From Prosthecomicrobium pneumaticum (GTDB lineage Bacteria; Pseudomonadota; Alphaproteobacteria; Rhizobiales; Kaistiaceae), in contig NZ_JACHOO010000003.1 of assembly GCF_014199915.1 (NCBI RefSeq), positions 449,690 through 513,689 on the forward strand: 64,000 nt of DNA, written 5' to 3'. Position numbers and translations under genes: made by a program. This document shows positions 7,017 to 16,678 of this stretch, in pieces. Numbering within the stretch: the first letter of the stretch is position 1; each line of letters opens with the position of its first letter. The notes under the pieces were generated by a model that ran no database searches, had not been told where the DNA came from, and saw nothing but the letters and a program-made list of their open reading frames with translations.

Positions 7017-9077
7017 ATGGACAAGGATGGAGGTGGCGCCGGCAGAAGAGCCGGTCCCCGAACCGTCGCCCTCGTCGGACCGATGGGCACGGGCAAGACG
7101 ACGCTGCTCGAGGCGATCCTCGCGCGGACGGGCGCGGTGCAGCGCCAGGGCGCGGTCGAGGACGGCACGGCGCTCGGCGACGGCTCGGCCGAGGCGCGGG
7201 CGCACGGCATGAGCGTCGCGCTCAACATCGCCGAGACCCGCTTCATGGACGAGCCGATCGCCCTTGTCGATGCGCCGGGTTCGATCGAGTTCTGGAGCGC
7301 GGCCGAGGCGGCGCTGCCCGCCGTCGATCTCGCCATCGTCGTGGTCGAGGCGGATGCGCGCAAGATCCCGGCCCTGCAGGTGATCCTGAAGCGGCTGGAG
7401 ACGCTCGGCATCCCGCGCCTCCTCTTCCTCAACAAGATCGACCGCACCGAGATCGGTGTCCGCGCCGCGCTTTCCCTGCTGCAGACGGCGAGCACCGTGC
7501 CGCTCGTCGCCCGCCACATCCCGATCCGTCAGCACGACGTCGTCACCGGCTTCATCGATCTGGCGCTCGAACGGGCCTTCATCTATCGCGAGCACGCGAC
7601 AGCGCTCGAGGTCGACATGACCGACGAGGACCGTGCGCGCGAGGTCGAGGCGCGCTTCCAGATGCTCGAGACGCTCGCCGACTATGACGACGTGCTGATG
7701 GAGGAACTGCTCGAGGACGTCCAGCCGAGCCGCGAGACGGTGTTCGCCGACATGATGCGCGAGACCCGGCAAGGGCTCGTCGTGCCGGTGATGATCGGCT
7801 CGGCGCTGCACGGCAACGGCGTCCACCGGCTCCTGAAGGCGATCCGCCACGACGCACCCGACATCGCCGAGACCGGTGTCCGGCTCGGCGTCGAGGCGGG
7901 CGAGGACGCGGTGGTGCAGATCGTCGGGACGATCCACACCGGCCATGCCGGCAAGCTCTCGATCGGCCGTGTGCTCGCCGGCCGGCTCGGCGAGACGGCG
8001 GAGCTCGTCGGGCCGGACGGGCCGGCCGGCCGCGCCTCCGGCCTCGTGCGCATCCTCGGCGGCCAGACGGTGAGGCGCGGCGCGGCGCTGCCGGGCGAAC
8101 TCGTCGGCCTGTCGAAGGTCGAGGGCGCCCGCACCGGCATGACGCTTTCCACCGGCCGGAGCGCGCCGCGCCAGATCGCCCCCTTCGCGCCGCCCGCCCC
8201 GGCGATCGAGATCGCCATCGCGCCGCTCGAGCGGAAGGACGACGTCAAGCTGTCCGCGGCGCTCGCCAAGCTCGTCGAGGAGGACCCCGGCCTGACGCTG
8301 CGCCAGGCGGAGGAGACCGGCGAGACGATTCTCGGCGGCCAGGGCGAAATGCATCTGCGCGTCGCGACGGAGCGGCTCGCCGGCCGCTTCGGCCTCGCCA
8401 TCGAGACGCGCGAACCGGCGATCCGCTATCGCGAGACGATCCGCGGCGCCGCCTCGGTGCGCGGCCGGCACAAGAAGCAGTCGGGCGGGCACGGCCAGTA
8501 TGGCGACTGCGCGCTCGAGATCCGGCCCTTGCCGCGCGGCAGCGGCTTCCGCTTCGAGGACGCGATCACCGGCGGCGTCGTGCCGCGCAACTACATTCCG
8601 GCGATCGAGGCGGGCGCCGCCGACGCCCTCAAGGCCGGGCCGCTCGGCTTCCCGGTCGTCGATGTCGCGGTGCGGCTCGTCGACGGCTCCTATCACAGCG
8701 TCGATTCCTCCGATCAGGCCTTCCGCATGGCGGCGCAGATCGGCATGCGCGAGGGGCTGGAGGCCTGCGGCGCGGTGCTGCTCGAACCGGTGCTGCGGGT
8801 CGGGATCGCCGCGCCCTCCGAGGCGACGCCGCGCATCAACACGCTCGTCACGCAGCGGCGCGGCCAGATCCTCGGCTTCGACGTGCGGGAGGGGTGGCCG
8901 GGCTGGGACGTCGTCGAGGCGCTGATCCCGGAGGCGGAGATGCGCGGGCTGATCGTCGAGCTGCGCTCGGTGACGGCGGGCGTCGGCTCGTACGTCGCCC
9001 GCTTCGATCATCTCGCCGAGCTCGCCGGCCGGCTCGCCGAGCAGGCGGCGGAGCGGGCGCGCCGTCAGGCGGCATGA
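7017..9077 (+). CDS. EF-G-like translation GTPase (paralogue)
   Basis: A 686-residue protein with the full EF-G layout: GTPase domain, domain II, and domains III-V (RIRETIRG-like centre and RGQILGFDVREGWPGWD near the C terminus). G1 is GPMGTGKTT (about residues 22-30) and G4 is NKID. G3 reads DAPGSIEF, where canonical EF-G has DTPGHVDF, so the catalytic His is Ser. Together with the absence of rpsL, rpsG or tuf next to it, this marks it as the second EF-G-type protein found in many Rhizobiales, not fusA of the str operon. A ribosome site (GGAGG) precedes the ATG. It may act in ribosome rescue or recycling, or under stress; the true role is not shown by sequence. Confidence 0.85.
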   Translation: MDKDGGGAGRRAGPRTVALVGPMGTGKTTLLEAILARTGAVQRQGAVEDGTALGDGSAEARAHGMSVALNIAETRFMDEPIALVDAPGSIEFWSAAEAALPAVDLAIVVVEADARKIPALQVILKRLETLGIPRLLFLNKIDRTEIGVRAALSLLQTASTVPLVARHIPIRQHDVVTGFIDLALERAFIYREHATALEVDMTDEDRAREVEARFQMLETLADYDDVLMEELLEDVQPSRETVFADMMRETRQGLVVPVMIGSALHGNGVHRLLKAIRHDAPDIAETGVRLGVEAGEDAVVQIVGTIHTGHAGKLSIGRVLAGRLGETAELVGPDGPAGRASGLVRILGGQTVRRGAALPGELVGLSKVEGARTGMTLSTGRSAPRQIAPFAPPAPAIEIAIAPLERKDDVKLSAALAKLVEEDPGLTLRQAEETGETILGGQGEMHLRVATERLAGRFGLAIETREPAIRYRETIRGAASVRGRHKKQSGGHGQYGDCALEIRPLPRGSGFRFEDAITGGVVPRNYIPAIEAGAADALKAGPLGFPVVDVAVRLVDGSYHSVDSSDQAFRMAAQIGMREGLEACGAVLLEPVLRVGIAAPSEATPRINTLVTQRRGQILGFDVREGWPGWDVVEALIPEAEMRGLIVELRSVTAGVGSYVARFDHLAELAGRLAEQAAERARRQAA

Positions 9078-9196
9078 AACGGCGACGGGTTTCGCTGCGT
9101 ATAGAGCGGGAGAAGCGTGCCGCCGCCGGCGGCACGCCATCGTGATTGGCGCCCCCGGGCGCCCCGCTCTAGGACTCCGCGAAAGGGAGAATGGCG

Positions 9197-10174
9197 ATGC
9201 TGATCCGCAACAAGCGCCGCTGGGAGATCGCCGAACGGGAGGCGACGCCCGAAGCCGCCTTCCTCGACCGCCGCCAGATCCTCGCCGCCGCCGGGCTCGG
9301 CGCGGTCGGGCTCGGCGCCGCCGCCCTGCCGCTCGGCGTCACGGGCCGCGCGGCGGCGCAGGAGGCGGACCCGACCGCCGACCTCTACCCGGCGAAGCGG
9401 AACGGGAAATTCACCCTCGACCGCGGCCTGACACCGGAAGAGATCAACGCGCACTACAACAATTTCTACGAGTTCAGCACCGACAAGGAACTCGCCGATG
9501 CGGCGCAGCGCCTGCGCACCCGGCCCTGGCAGGTGAAATTCGACGGTCTCGTCGAGGCGGAGAAGACGGTCGACATCGACACGCTGATCCGCGCGATGCC
9601 GCTCGAGGAGCGGCTCTACCGCCACCGCTGCGTCGAGGCGTGGTCGATGACCGTGCCGTGGACCGGCTTCCCGCTCGCCGCGCTCGTCGCCTATGCGAAG
9701 CCGCTCGCCGCGGCGAAATATGTCCGCATGGAGACCTTTCTCGATGCCGACATGGCGCCGGGCCAGAACCAGCCCTGGTATCCCTGGCCCTATATCGAGG
9801 GGCTGACGATGGCCGAGGCGACCAACGACCTCGCCTTCATGGTGACCGGCGCCTATGGCAAGCCGGTGATGAAGCAGATGGGTGCGCCGCTGCGGCTGGC
9901 GACGCCCTGGAAATATGGATTCAAGTCGATCAAGTCGATCGTCCGCTTCTCCTTCGTCGAGGAGCGGCCGGTCGGGCTCTGGGAGGCGCTGCAATCCTCC
10001 GAATACGGCTTCTGGGCGAATGTGAACCCGGAAGTGCCGCATCCGCGCTGGAGCCAGGCCGAGGAGCGCGTGCTGCACACCGGCGAGCGCGTGCCGACGC
10101 TGCTCTTCAACGGCTATGCCGAGGAAGTGGCCGGGCTCTACAAGGGGCTCGAGAACGAACCGCTCTATATGTGA
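9197..10174 (+). CDS. msrP: Protein-methionine-sulfoxide reductase, molybdopterin subunit MsrP
   Basis: A 325-residue periplasmic molybdoenzyme that repairs oxidised methionines in envelope proteins. A Tat signal is visible (DRRQILAAAGLGAVGLG, about residues 25-41). The molybdopterin-ligating cysteine lies in RHRCVEAWSMTVPW, and the C-terminal half carries the PWKYGFKSIKSIV motif. Two ATGs compete (9191 and 9197); the second has better spacing from AAAGGGAG. Electrons normally come from the haem membrane protein MsrQ, but no msrQ gene lies next to it here, so the partner must be elsewhere. A hairpin terminator follows the stop. Confidence 0.93.
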   Translation: MLIRNKRRWEIAEREATPEAAFLDRRQILAAAGLGAVGLGAAALPLGVTGRAAAQEADPTADLYPAKRNGKFTLDRGLTPEEINAHYNNFYEFSTDKELADAAQRLRTRPWQVKFDGLVEAEKTVDIDTLIRAMPLEERLYRHRCVEAWSMTVPWTGFPLAALVAYAKPLAAAKYVRMETFLDADMAPGQNQPWYPWPYIEGLTMAEATNDLAFMVTGAYGKPVMKQMGAPLRLATPWKYGFKSIKSIVRFSFVEERPVGLWEALQSSEYGFWANVNPEVPHPRWSQAEERVLHTGERVPTLLFNGYAEEVAGLYKGLENEPLYM

Positions 10175-10212
10175 GCAGAGGGAGGGCCGTCACGGCCCTC
10201 TGCCTTCTCTTT
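10175..10212 (+). terminator. Terminator after msrP
   Basis: The arms GCAGAGGG and CCCTCTGC enclose an inner GGCCGTCACGGCC palindrome directly after the msrP stop, followed by TTCTCTTT. The T-tract is broken, but the stem is long. Confidence 0.7.
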
Positions 10213-10346
10213 GGGCGGCGCCGTGTCTCGACCGCGCGACGCCCTCTCCGCGGTCTTTCGACCCTGCCGACCGCAGAGGCGCGTCGAGTCGGCCGGCCCG
10301 GAACGAACGGGCAGGATGATCCTTCGAATTTTGAAGCAAACCCTAG

Positions 10347-10381
10347 AAAAGAAAAAGCCGGGCCACCTTTCGGGACCCGGC
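10347..10381 (-). terminator. Intrinsic terminator of the candidate small RNA
   Basis: On the minus strand GCCGGG (10381-10376) pairs with CCCGGC (10362-10357) around a CCGAAAGG inner loop, followed by TTTTTCTTTT (10356-10347). On the plus strand there is no T-tract after the hairpin, so the polarity is clear. Confidence 0.8.
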
Positions 10382-10492
10382 AAGTCTATGTCGCTGCGGC
10401 AGGGATATCGCAGCGAACACCTTCCAGAGGGAACAGCTGATCCGGAACGCGCCCGTAGGGAGGAGAAACGGGGGCTCCGCAACGCATCAGCT
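10347..10492 (-). ncRNA. Candidate trans-acting small RNA with anti-Shine-Dalgarno loop
   Basis: No protein gene fits 10175-10763, but the minus strand holds a compact RNA-like unit of about 145 bases. Reading 5' to 3' on the minus strand: a stem CCCGU/ACGGG (10472-10452) with the loop UUCUCCUCCCU, which is complementary to a ribosome site; a short UUCC/GGAA hairpin; a perfect 8-bp stem UCGCUGCG/CGCAGCGA near 10415-10390; and a GC-rich terminator hairpin with a U-tract. A promoter-like sequence lies just upstream (10499-10527). Loops with CUCCUCCC are typical of alphaproteobacterial small RNAs such as AbcR and the cuckoo class, which block translation. Family membership is inference; the 5' end is estimated from the promoter. 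Confidence 0.6.
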
Positions 10493-10498
10493 ATGGCG

Positions 10499-10548
10499 TA
10501 TATGTAATCATAAGGCTGCCTAAACAACCAGCATCGCTGCATTGCAGC
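10499..10548 (-). promoter_or_regulatory. Promoter and upstream palindrome for the candidate small RNA
   Basis: On the minus strand TTGTTT (10527-10522) and CATATA (10504-10499) are 17 bases apart, a plausible sigma-70 pair. Right upstream of the -35 box, at 10548-10536, sits the palindrome GCTGCAATGCAGC (6-1-6). That position, about -44 to -56, is where a LysR-type activator would bind. The regulator is not proven. Confidence 0.5.
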
Positions 10549-10763
10549 TATGCATTTTCGAGATAGCTTGCGGCTCCATCCGGGATGCGCGGCCGACGCC
10601 GCCTCGAAACGGCGCAAATCCGCGCCTTTCCGCCTCTTTGCAGTGCAGCGAACCATGCGGCGTTGCGGCGGGCCGCCCATCGCCGACGCTGATGAATTCA
10701 TGACGAGACGGAATTGGACGCCGGCCTCGCGACGCGGCAATGTGACGGGCCTTCCGGAGAGGA

Positions 10764-11402
10764 ATGATGACGACCGGCCGCTACACGCTCCATTCGATGC
10801 AGGATTCCGGCAATTGCTACAAGCCGCGCCTCGCCCTGCATCATCTGGGTATTCCGTTCTCGATCGTCGATGTCGACATCGAGAACGGCGAGAGCCGCAC
10901 GCCGGATTTCCTCGCCCTCAATCCGAACGGCAAGGTGCCGCTGCTCGTGCTGCCCGACGGCCGGCCGCTCGCCGAATCGAACGCCATGCTCTGCCATCTC
11001 GCCGAGGGCTCGGCGCTCGTGCCCGACGACCCTTACGAGCGGGCCTGCGTCTGGCAATGGCTGTTCTTCGAGCAGTACAGCCACGAGCCGCAGATCGCGG
11101 TGGCGCGCTATTGGCTGCATCTGAAACCGGGCGGCGCCGCGATGGTGACGGCCGAGCAGATCGCCGGCTGGCAGAAGAAGGGCGCGGCGGCGCTCGGCGT
11201 GATGGAGCGGCATCTCGAGCGGGCCGACTGGTTCGGCGAACACCGCTTCTCGATCGCCGACATCGCCCTCTACGCCTATACCCATGTGGCGCACGAGGGC
11301 GGCTTCGACCTGTCGCCCTATCCGGCGATCGGCGCCTGGATCGACCGGGTTGCCGGCCTGCCCGGCCACGTCGACATCGCGTGGCGGCCTTCGAACGGTT
11401 GA
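10764..11402 (+). CDS. Glutathione S-transferase family protein
   Basis: A 212-residue GST with a thioredoxin-fold N-terminal domain and an all-helical C-terminal domain. The active-site region is QDSGNCYKPRLALHHLGI (about residues 12-29); the GSH-binding segment NPNGKVPLLVLPDGRPLAES (about 53-72) has the conserved cis-Pro and the Glu-Ser pair. The helical domain contains FSIADIALYAYTH, the usual N-capping box. The start at 10764 follows GGAGAGG; an ATG three bases later is equally possible. It stands alone. Substrate is unknown; the family handles electrophiles or acts as a peroxidase. Confidence 0.9.
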   Translation: MMTTGRYTLHSMQDSGNCYKPRLALHHLGIPFSIVDVDIENGESRTPDFLALNPNGKVPLLVLPDGRPLAESNAMLCHLAEGSALVPDDPYERACVWQWLFFEQYSHEPQIAVARYWLHLKPGGAAMVTAEQIAGWQKKGAAALGVMERHLERADWFGEHRFSIADIALYAYTHVAHEGGFDLSPYPAIGAWIDRVAGLPGHVDIAWRPSNG

Positions 11403-11583
11403 GACGAGCCCCCGGGGTGACGCGCATCACTGCGCCACCACCGCCGGGCGGCTAGATCCTCCCCGTTCACGCCGCCACGATTTCACCACGACATCGGTCG
11501 GCCGCCGCCACGGGCGGTCCGAACCACCGCCCCTTTCGTCGCCTTCAATGGCGGCGTGGGGCATCGAGGCACGGGGAAATCCG

Positions 11584-11808
11584 ATGACGGAGCGCGATAC
11601 GATCGACCGCCGCGAGACCTTGCTGCGGCGCACCTTCCTCGCCTGGGCGGCCGTCTATGTCGCGGTGGTCGCCGGCATTGCGATCAGCCATTTCCTGACC
11701 GGGCCGGCGAACGAGCCCTCGCCGCAGCAGCTGATCGCGCGCGGCCATACGGCGGTCCAATATGTGCCGCTCGCGCCGCAGACGGTGCGCCTCGACGAGC
11801 CGGGCTGA
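11584..11808 (+). CDS. Small single-pass membrane protein, unknown
   Basis: A 74-residue protein starting at ATG 11584. Residues 1-16 are charged (MTERDTIDRRETLLRR), residues 17-37 form one membrane helix, and the rest is a short Pro-rich tail (QYVPLAPQTVRLDEPG). No known domain is recognised. Codon use matches the neighbours, and a purine-rich GGGGAAAT precedes the start. It lies between the GST and sugar dehydrogenase genes, with gaps of 181 and 96 bases, and may share a transcript with the latter. Confidence 0.55.
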   Translation: MTERDTIDRRETLLRRTFLAWAAVYVAVVAGIAISHFLTGPANEPSPQQLIARGHTAVQYVPLAPQTVRLDEPG

Positions 11809-11904
11809 CGCCCGGATCACGACATTGCGTTCGGCGCGTGAACGCACCGGACGCGCGCCGACCCCATTTTGCGCCTGACACCGACCGTCACCGGAGGCGC
11901 CAGA

Positions 11905-13056
11905 ATGACCCCGAACCCGAGATCCCTCACCCTCGCCGCGGCCGCGCTCCTCGCGGTCTCCGCCGCACCCGCGGCCGCCGAGACCTTCGAGACGAAGGCC
12001 GGCCCGGTTTCCGCCGACATCGTCGCCGAGGGGCTCGAACATCCCTGGGCCGTCGCCTTCCTCCCCGATGGCGCGATGCTCGTCACCGAGCGGCCGGGGC
12101 GGCTGCGCATCGTCAGCGGCGGCGCGCTGTCGCCCCCCGTCGAAGGCGTGCCGGAGGTCCACGCCCGCGGCCAGGGCGGCCTGCTCGACGTCGTGCTCGA
12201 TCCGGCCTTCGGCGAGAACGGGCTCGTCTATCTCTCCTATGCCGAGGCCGGCGAGGGCGGCGCCGGCACGGCGGTCGCCCGCGGCCGGCTGGTGCGCGAG
12301 GGCGACACGCCGCGCCTCGCCGATGTCGCGGTGATCTTCCGCCAGAAGCCGAAGGTTTCCGGCAACGGCCATTTCGGCTCCCGTCTCGTCTTCGCGCCGG
12401 ACGGCCTGCTCTTCGTCACGCTCGGCGAGCGGCAGAAGAAGACGCCGGCGCAGGACCTGATGCAGCATCTCGGCAAGATCGTCCGCATCGCGCCGGACGG
12501 CGCGGTGCCGGCGGACAACCCCTTCGTCGGCCGCGCCGACGCGCTGCCCGAAATCTGGAGCTATGGCCATCGCAACCCGCAATCGATCGCGATCGAGCCC
12601 GGCACCGGCCGTCTCTTCGAGGTCGAGCACGGTGCGCGCGGCGGCGACGAGGTGAACCTGCCCGAGGCCGGCCGGAACTATGGCTGGCCGGAGATCTCCT
12701 ATGGCGTCAACTATGACGGCTCGGCGATCGGCGTCGGCACGGAAGCCGAGGGCATGGAACAGCCCGTCCATGTCTGGGATCCGTCGATCGCACCGTCCGG
12801 CGCGGCCTTTTATGACGCTGACGCGCTGCCCTTCTGGCGCGGCGATCTCTTCGTCGGCGCGCTCAAATCGCAGCTGCTGGTGCGGCTCGATGTCGAGGAC
12901 GGCCGCATCGTCGGCGAGGAACGGCTCTTCGAGGGCCGCTTCGGCCGGATCCGCGACGTCCGCCAGGGTCCGGACGGGGCGCTCTACATGGTCACCGATT
13001 CCGGCGACGGCGCCGTCATCCGCATCGGCCCGGCCGAGGCCGGAACCGCCGGCTGA
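11905..13056 (+). CDS. PQQ-dependent sugar (aldose) dehydrogenase, exported
   Basis: A 383-residue periplasmic beta-propeller of the soluble glucose/aldose sugar dehydrogenase family (YliI-like), which oxidises sugars with PQQ. A Sec signal is present (about residues 1-24, ending AAPAAAAE). Family marks include the EGLEHPWAVAFLPDG opening, GQGGLLDVVLDPAF, HFGSRLVFAPDGLLFVTLG (with the catalytic-type His), and WSYGHRNPQSIAIEP. The ATG at 11905 has GGAGG nine bases upstream. No PQQ synthesis genes are visible. Enzymes of this family vary in sugar range, so the substrate is not fixed by sequence. Confidence 0.9.
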   Translation: MTPNPRSLTLAAAALLAVSAAPAAAETFETKAGPVSADIVAEGLEHPWAVAFLPDGAMLVTERPGRLRIVSGGALSPPVEGVPEVHARGQGGLLDVVLDPAFGENGLVYLSYAEAGEGGAGTAVARGRLVREGDTPRLADVAVIFRQKPKVSGNGHFGSRLVFAPDGLLFVTLGERQKKTPAQDLMQHLGKIVRIAPDGAVPADNPFVGRADALPEIWSYGHRNPQSIAIEPGTGRLFEVEHGARGGDEVNLPEAGRNYGWPEISYGVNYDGSAIGVGTEAEGMEQPVHVWDPSIAPSGAAFYDADALPFWRGDLFVGALKSQLLVRLDVEDGRIVGEERLFEGRFGRIRDVRQGPDGALYMVTDSGDGAVIRIGPAEAGTAG

Positions 13057-13232
13057 GGGATCTGGCGCGTCCGGTCATCCCCTCTCCCCACTCGGCCCGG
13101 CTGTTGCCGAGCCGAGCGCGGAAAAGGCGAAGCCGGCAAAAGCCGACTTCGCCGGCGGGAGAGGGGGGAGCCCAGGCGTTGCGCTCGTTCGCCCCGCGCA
13201 TGCTCGGTCGCAGGTCTGGACAGCGGGTGCCG

Positions 13233-13526
13233 CCCCCTCTCCCGCTCCGCGGGAGAGGGCTTCCGGCCTCGGCGTCGCAGGGAGCGTCAGCGACCGAGAC
13301 GCGTAGGCCGGAAGGGTGAGGGTGGCTCGCTTCCCGCTTGCCGATCGAGGAGAAGACCCTCACCCGACCTCTCCCGCAAGCGGGAGAGGGGTTCGTCTCG
13401 CTTGCGGGTCGGGTGATCCGATCGGCCGGTGCGGCTTTCCCCTCTCCCGCTCGCGGGAGAGGGCTTCCGGCCTCGGCGTCGCAGGGAGCGGCAGCGACCG
13501 AGACGCGTAGGCCGGAAGGGTGAGGG
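13233..13526 (+). repeat. Two copies of an ~88-bp palindromic repeat
   Basis: Copies at 13233-13322 and 13439-13526 differ at only a few bases. Each has an inner CTCTCCCGC/GCGGGAGAG hairpin and a second, longer one whose arms are CTTCCGGCCT and AGGCCGGAAG. A partial copy of the first hairpin lies between them at about 13360-13392. The 519-bp gap 13057-13575 holds no convincing gene. The elements look like REP/BIME sequences and could end transcription between the convergent dehydrogenase and cardiolipin synthase genes. Confidence 0.85.
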
Positions 13527-13575
13527 CCCTTCCCTTCTTCTGCCGGACGGGCAAGCTCCGCCCCGCGCGAGGCTC

Positions 13576-15015
13576 TCAGAGATACGGTGTTGCGAGCCGG
13601 AAGGCGGCGTCGCGCAGCCTGGCGGGGAGGGGGCGGGCGGCCATGTCGTCGCGGGTCGCCTCGCGGCCGCGGGCGCGCTTTTCCGCGATGATCGCCTCGA
13701 TCGTCGCGGCGAAGTCCTCGTCATAGGCCTCGACATTGAACTCGAAGTTCAGCCGCAGGCTGCGCATGTCCCAATTGCCGGAGCCGATCAGCACCCAGGA
13801 GCGATCGACCACCATCAGCTTCGAATGGTCGAAGGGCGGATCGGTGAAGACGAAGCGGCAGCCGGCCCGCATCAGCGGCGCGAGCCCGGCCCGCATCGCC
13901 CAGTCGAAGAACAGGAAATCGGTCTTCCTCGGCAGCAGGATCTCGACCTCGACGCCGCGCAGCGCGGCGAGCGCGAGCTGTGAGGTGAGCCGGTCGTCGG
14001 GCAGGAAATAGGGCGTGACGATCACGATCCGCTCGTGCGCCCGGCCGATCGCCGCGGCGAGCGTCCACAGGAGCTTCTCATTGTCCTCGTCCGGCCCGCT
14101 GACGAGGCCGCGCGCCGCCACCCCGCCCGCCGCCTGCTGGCGGGGAAACCAGAGCGGGCCTTCGAGCACCTCGCCGGTGGTGAAGGCCCAGTCGTCGACG
14201 AAGCTCGCGACGAGGTGAGAGACGACCGGTCCGGAAAGCCGGAAATGCACGTCCTGCACGCCGTGCGGGCCGTCATAGCGGCCGGAGCGCCACAGGCATT
14301 TCCGCCAGACGTTCATGCCGCCGGTGAAGCCGAGCCGGCCGTCGGCGACGAGCAGCTTCTTGTGGTTGCGCAGGTTGAGGAAGGCCATGCGCCACGGCGC
14401 GAAGGAATGCATGAAGCGGGCGACCGGCACGCCCGCCTCGAGGAGGCGGGCCGTTCCCCCGGCGCGGAAATAGCCGGAGCCGACCCCGTCGAGGAGCACC
14501 CGCACCGCGACGCCGCGCCGATGCGCCGCGGCGAGCGCCTCGACGATCGGGCCGCCGGCCTCGTCGTCGCGGAAGATGTAGCTCGCGAGGAGAACGCTCT
14601 TCTGCGCCCCCTCGATCGCCGCCACCATCGCCGGATAGGCTTCGTCGCCGTCGATGAGGGGCTCGATGCGGTTGCCCGAGAGAAGCGGCCAGCCGGTCAG
14701 CAGGCTGCCGAGCCGGGCGAGGGGCTTGAGGTTCTCCGCCTCCTCGCGCGGCAGGGTGGAGAGATCGGCGAGATGGCGGGCGGGCGGCGGCCGACGGCCC
14801 GGGCCGGTCAGCCGCAGCGCCTTGCGGCGCACCCGGTTGATGCCGAAGATCAGATAGAGCGCCGCCCCGAAGAAGGGCGACAGCCAGGCGACGCCGATCC
14901 AGGCGACCGCCGATTGCGGCTGGATCCGCCGCAGGAGGGCGTGCGCCGTCACCGCGCTCGCCAGCACCGTGTGAAGGAGCAGGCTGCCGAGCCACCACGC
15001 CGTCTCTTGCGACAT
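13576..15015 (-). CDS. cls: Cardiolipin synthase (phospholipase D family)
   Basis: A 479-residue inner-membrane enzyme that joins two phosphatidylglycerols (or PG and another lipid) to form cardiolipin. Two N-terminal membrane helices (about residues 6-28 and 36-58) are followed by two PLD catalytic motifs: HKKLLVADGRLGFTGGMN and HSKLMVVDRSWVLIGSGNWD, each with the HxK(x)4D core. The C-terminal SLRLNFEFNVEAYDEDFA is also typical. The start ATG at 15015 leaves the first helix complete. It is 300 bases downstream of aspartate aminotransferase on the same strand, separated by a strong terminator. Confidence 0.93.
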   Translation of the reverse strand: MSQETAWWLGSLLLHTVLASAVTAHALLRRIQPQSAVAWIGVAWLSPFFGAALYLIFGINRVRRKALRLTGPGRRPPPARHLADLSTLPREEAENLKPLARLGSLLTGWPLLSGNRIEPLIDGDEAYPAMVAAIEGAQKSVLLASYIFRDDEAGGPIVEALAAAHRRGVAVRVLLDGVGSGYFRAGGTARLLEAGVPVARFMHSFAPWRMAFLNLRNHKKLLVADGRLGFTGGMNVWRKCLWRSGRYDGPHGVQDVHFRLSGPVVSHLVASFVDDWAFTTGEVLEGPLWFPRQQAAGGVAARGLVSGPDEDNEKLLWTLAAAIGRAHERIVIVTPYFLPDDRLTSQLALAALRGVEVEILLPRKTDFLFFDWAMRAGLAPLMRAGCRFVFTDPPFDHSKLMVVDRSWVLIGSGNWDMRSLRLNFEFNVEAYDEDFAATIEAIIAEKRARGREATRDDMAARPLPARLRDAAFRLATPYL

Positions 15016-15087
15016 CGCTCCCGTTTCCGCCTGGCTGCGCAGGGTTTCTCCGGCCCCTCATATCGGAACGGAGAGGGCAACGCCAAG

Positions 15088-15231
15088 GCCGGCACGAAGT
15101 GCCGGCTCTCCCCGAAAAACCGCCCGCACGAAGTGCCGGCCCTCTCCGAAAAAGCGGCCCGCACGGAGGGCCGCGCTCTGCCGGGGAAAACGGCCGGTGC
15201 GAAGTGCCGTCCCGTCTTCGGAAAACGGCGG
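15088..15231 (-). repeat. Four tandem ~36-bp hairpin repeats
   Basis: Four imperfect units in a row (about 15088-15124, 15125-15159, 15160-15195, 15196-15231). On the minus strand each begins CCG or CGG, has a T-run (TTTTT or TTTT), and contains a small GCAC-TTCG-GTGC-like hairpin. They lie after the aspartate aminotransferase terminator and before cls, and read like a series of weak terminators. Confidence 0.75.
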
Positions 15232-15240
15232 CTCCGGCCG

Positions 15241-15275
15241 GAAAAAGAAGAGGGCGGCGGGAGTGCCCGCCGCCC
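15241..15275 (-). terminator. Intrinsic terminator after the aminotransferase gene
   Basis: On the minus strand a perfect 10-bp stem (GGGCGGCGGG at 15275-15266 with its complement at 15261-15252, loop CACT) is followed by TCTTCTTTTT (15251-15242). It begins 40 bases after the aminotransferase stop. Confidence 0.88.
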
Positions 15276-15314
15276 GCTCCGGACGAAGAAATGCGCCGCG
15301 GCCGCGGCGGACGG

Positions 15315-16673
<1,359 letters not shown>

Positions 16674-16678
16674 TCAGA

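Noticed and set aside
10441-10480. Strong Shine-Dalgarno-like AGGGAGGAG on the plus strand
   Set aside because: No start codon or open frame follows at the right distance. It is the complement of the small RNA loop.
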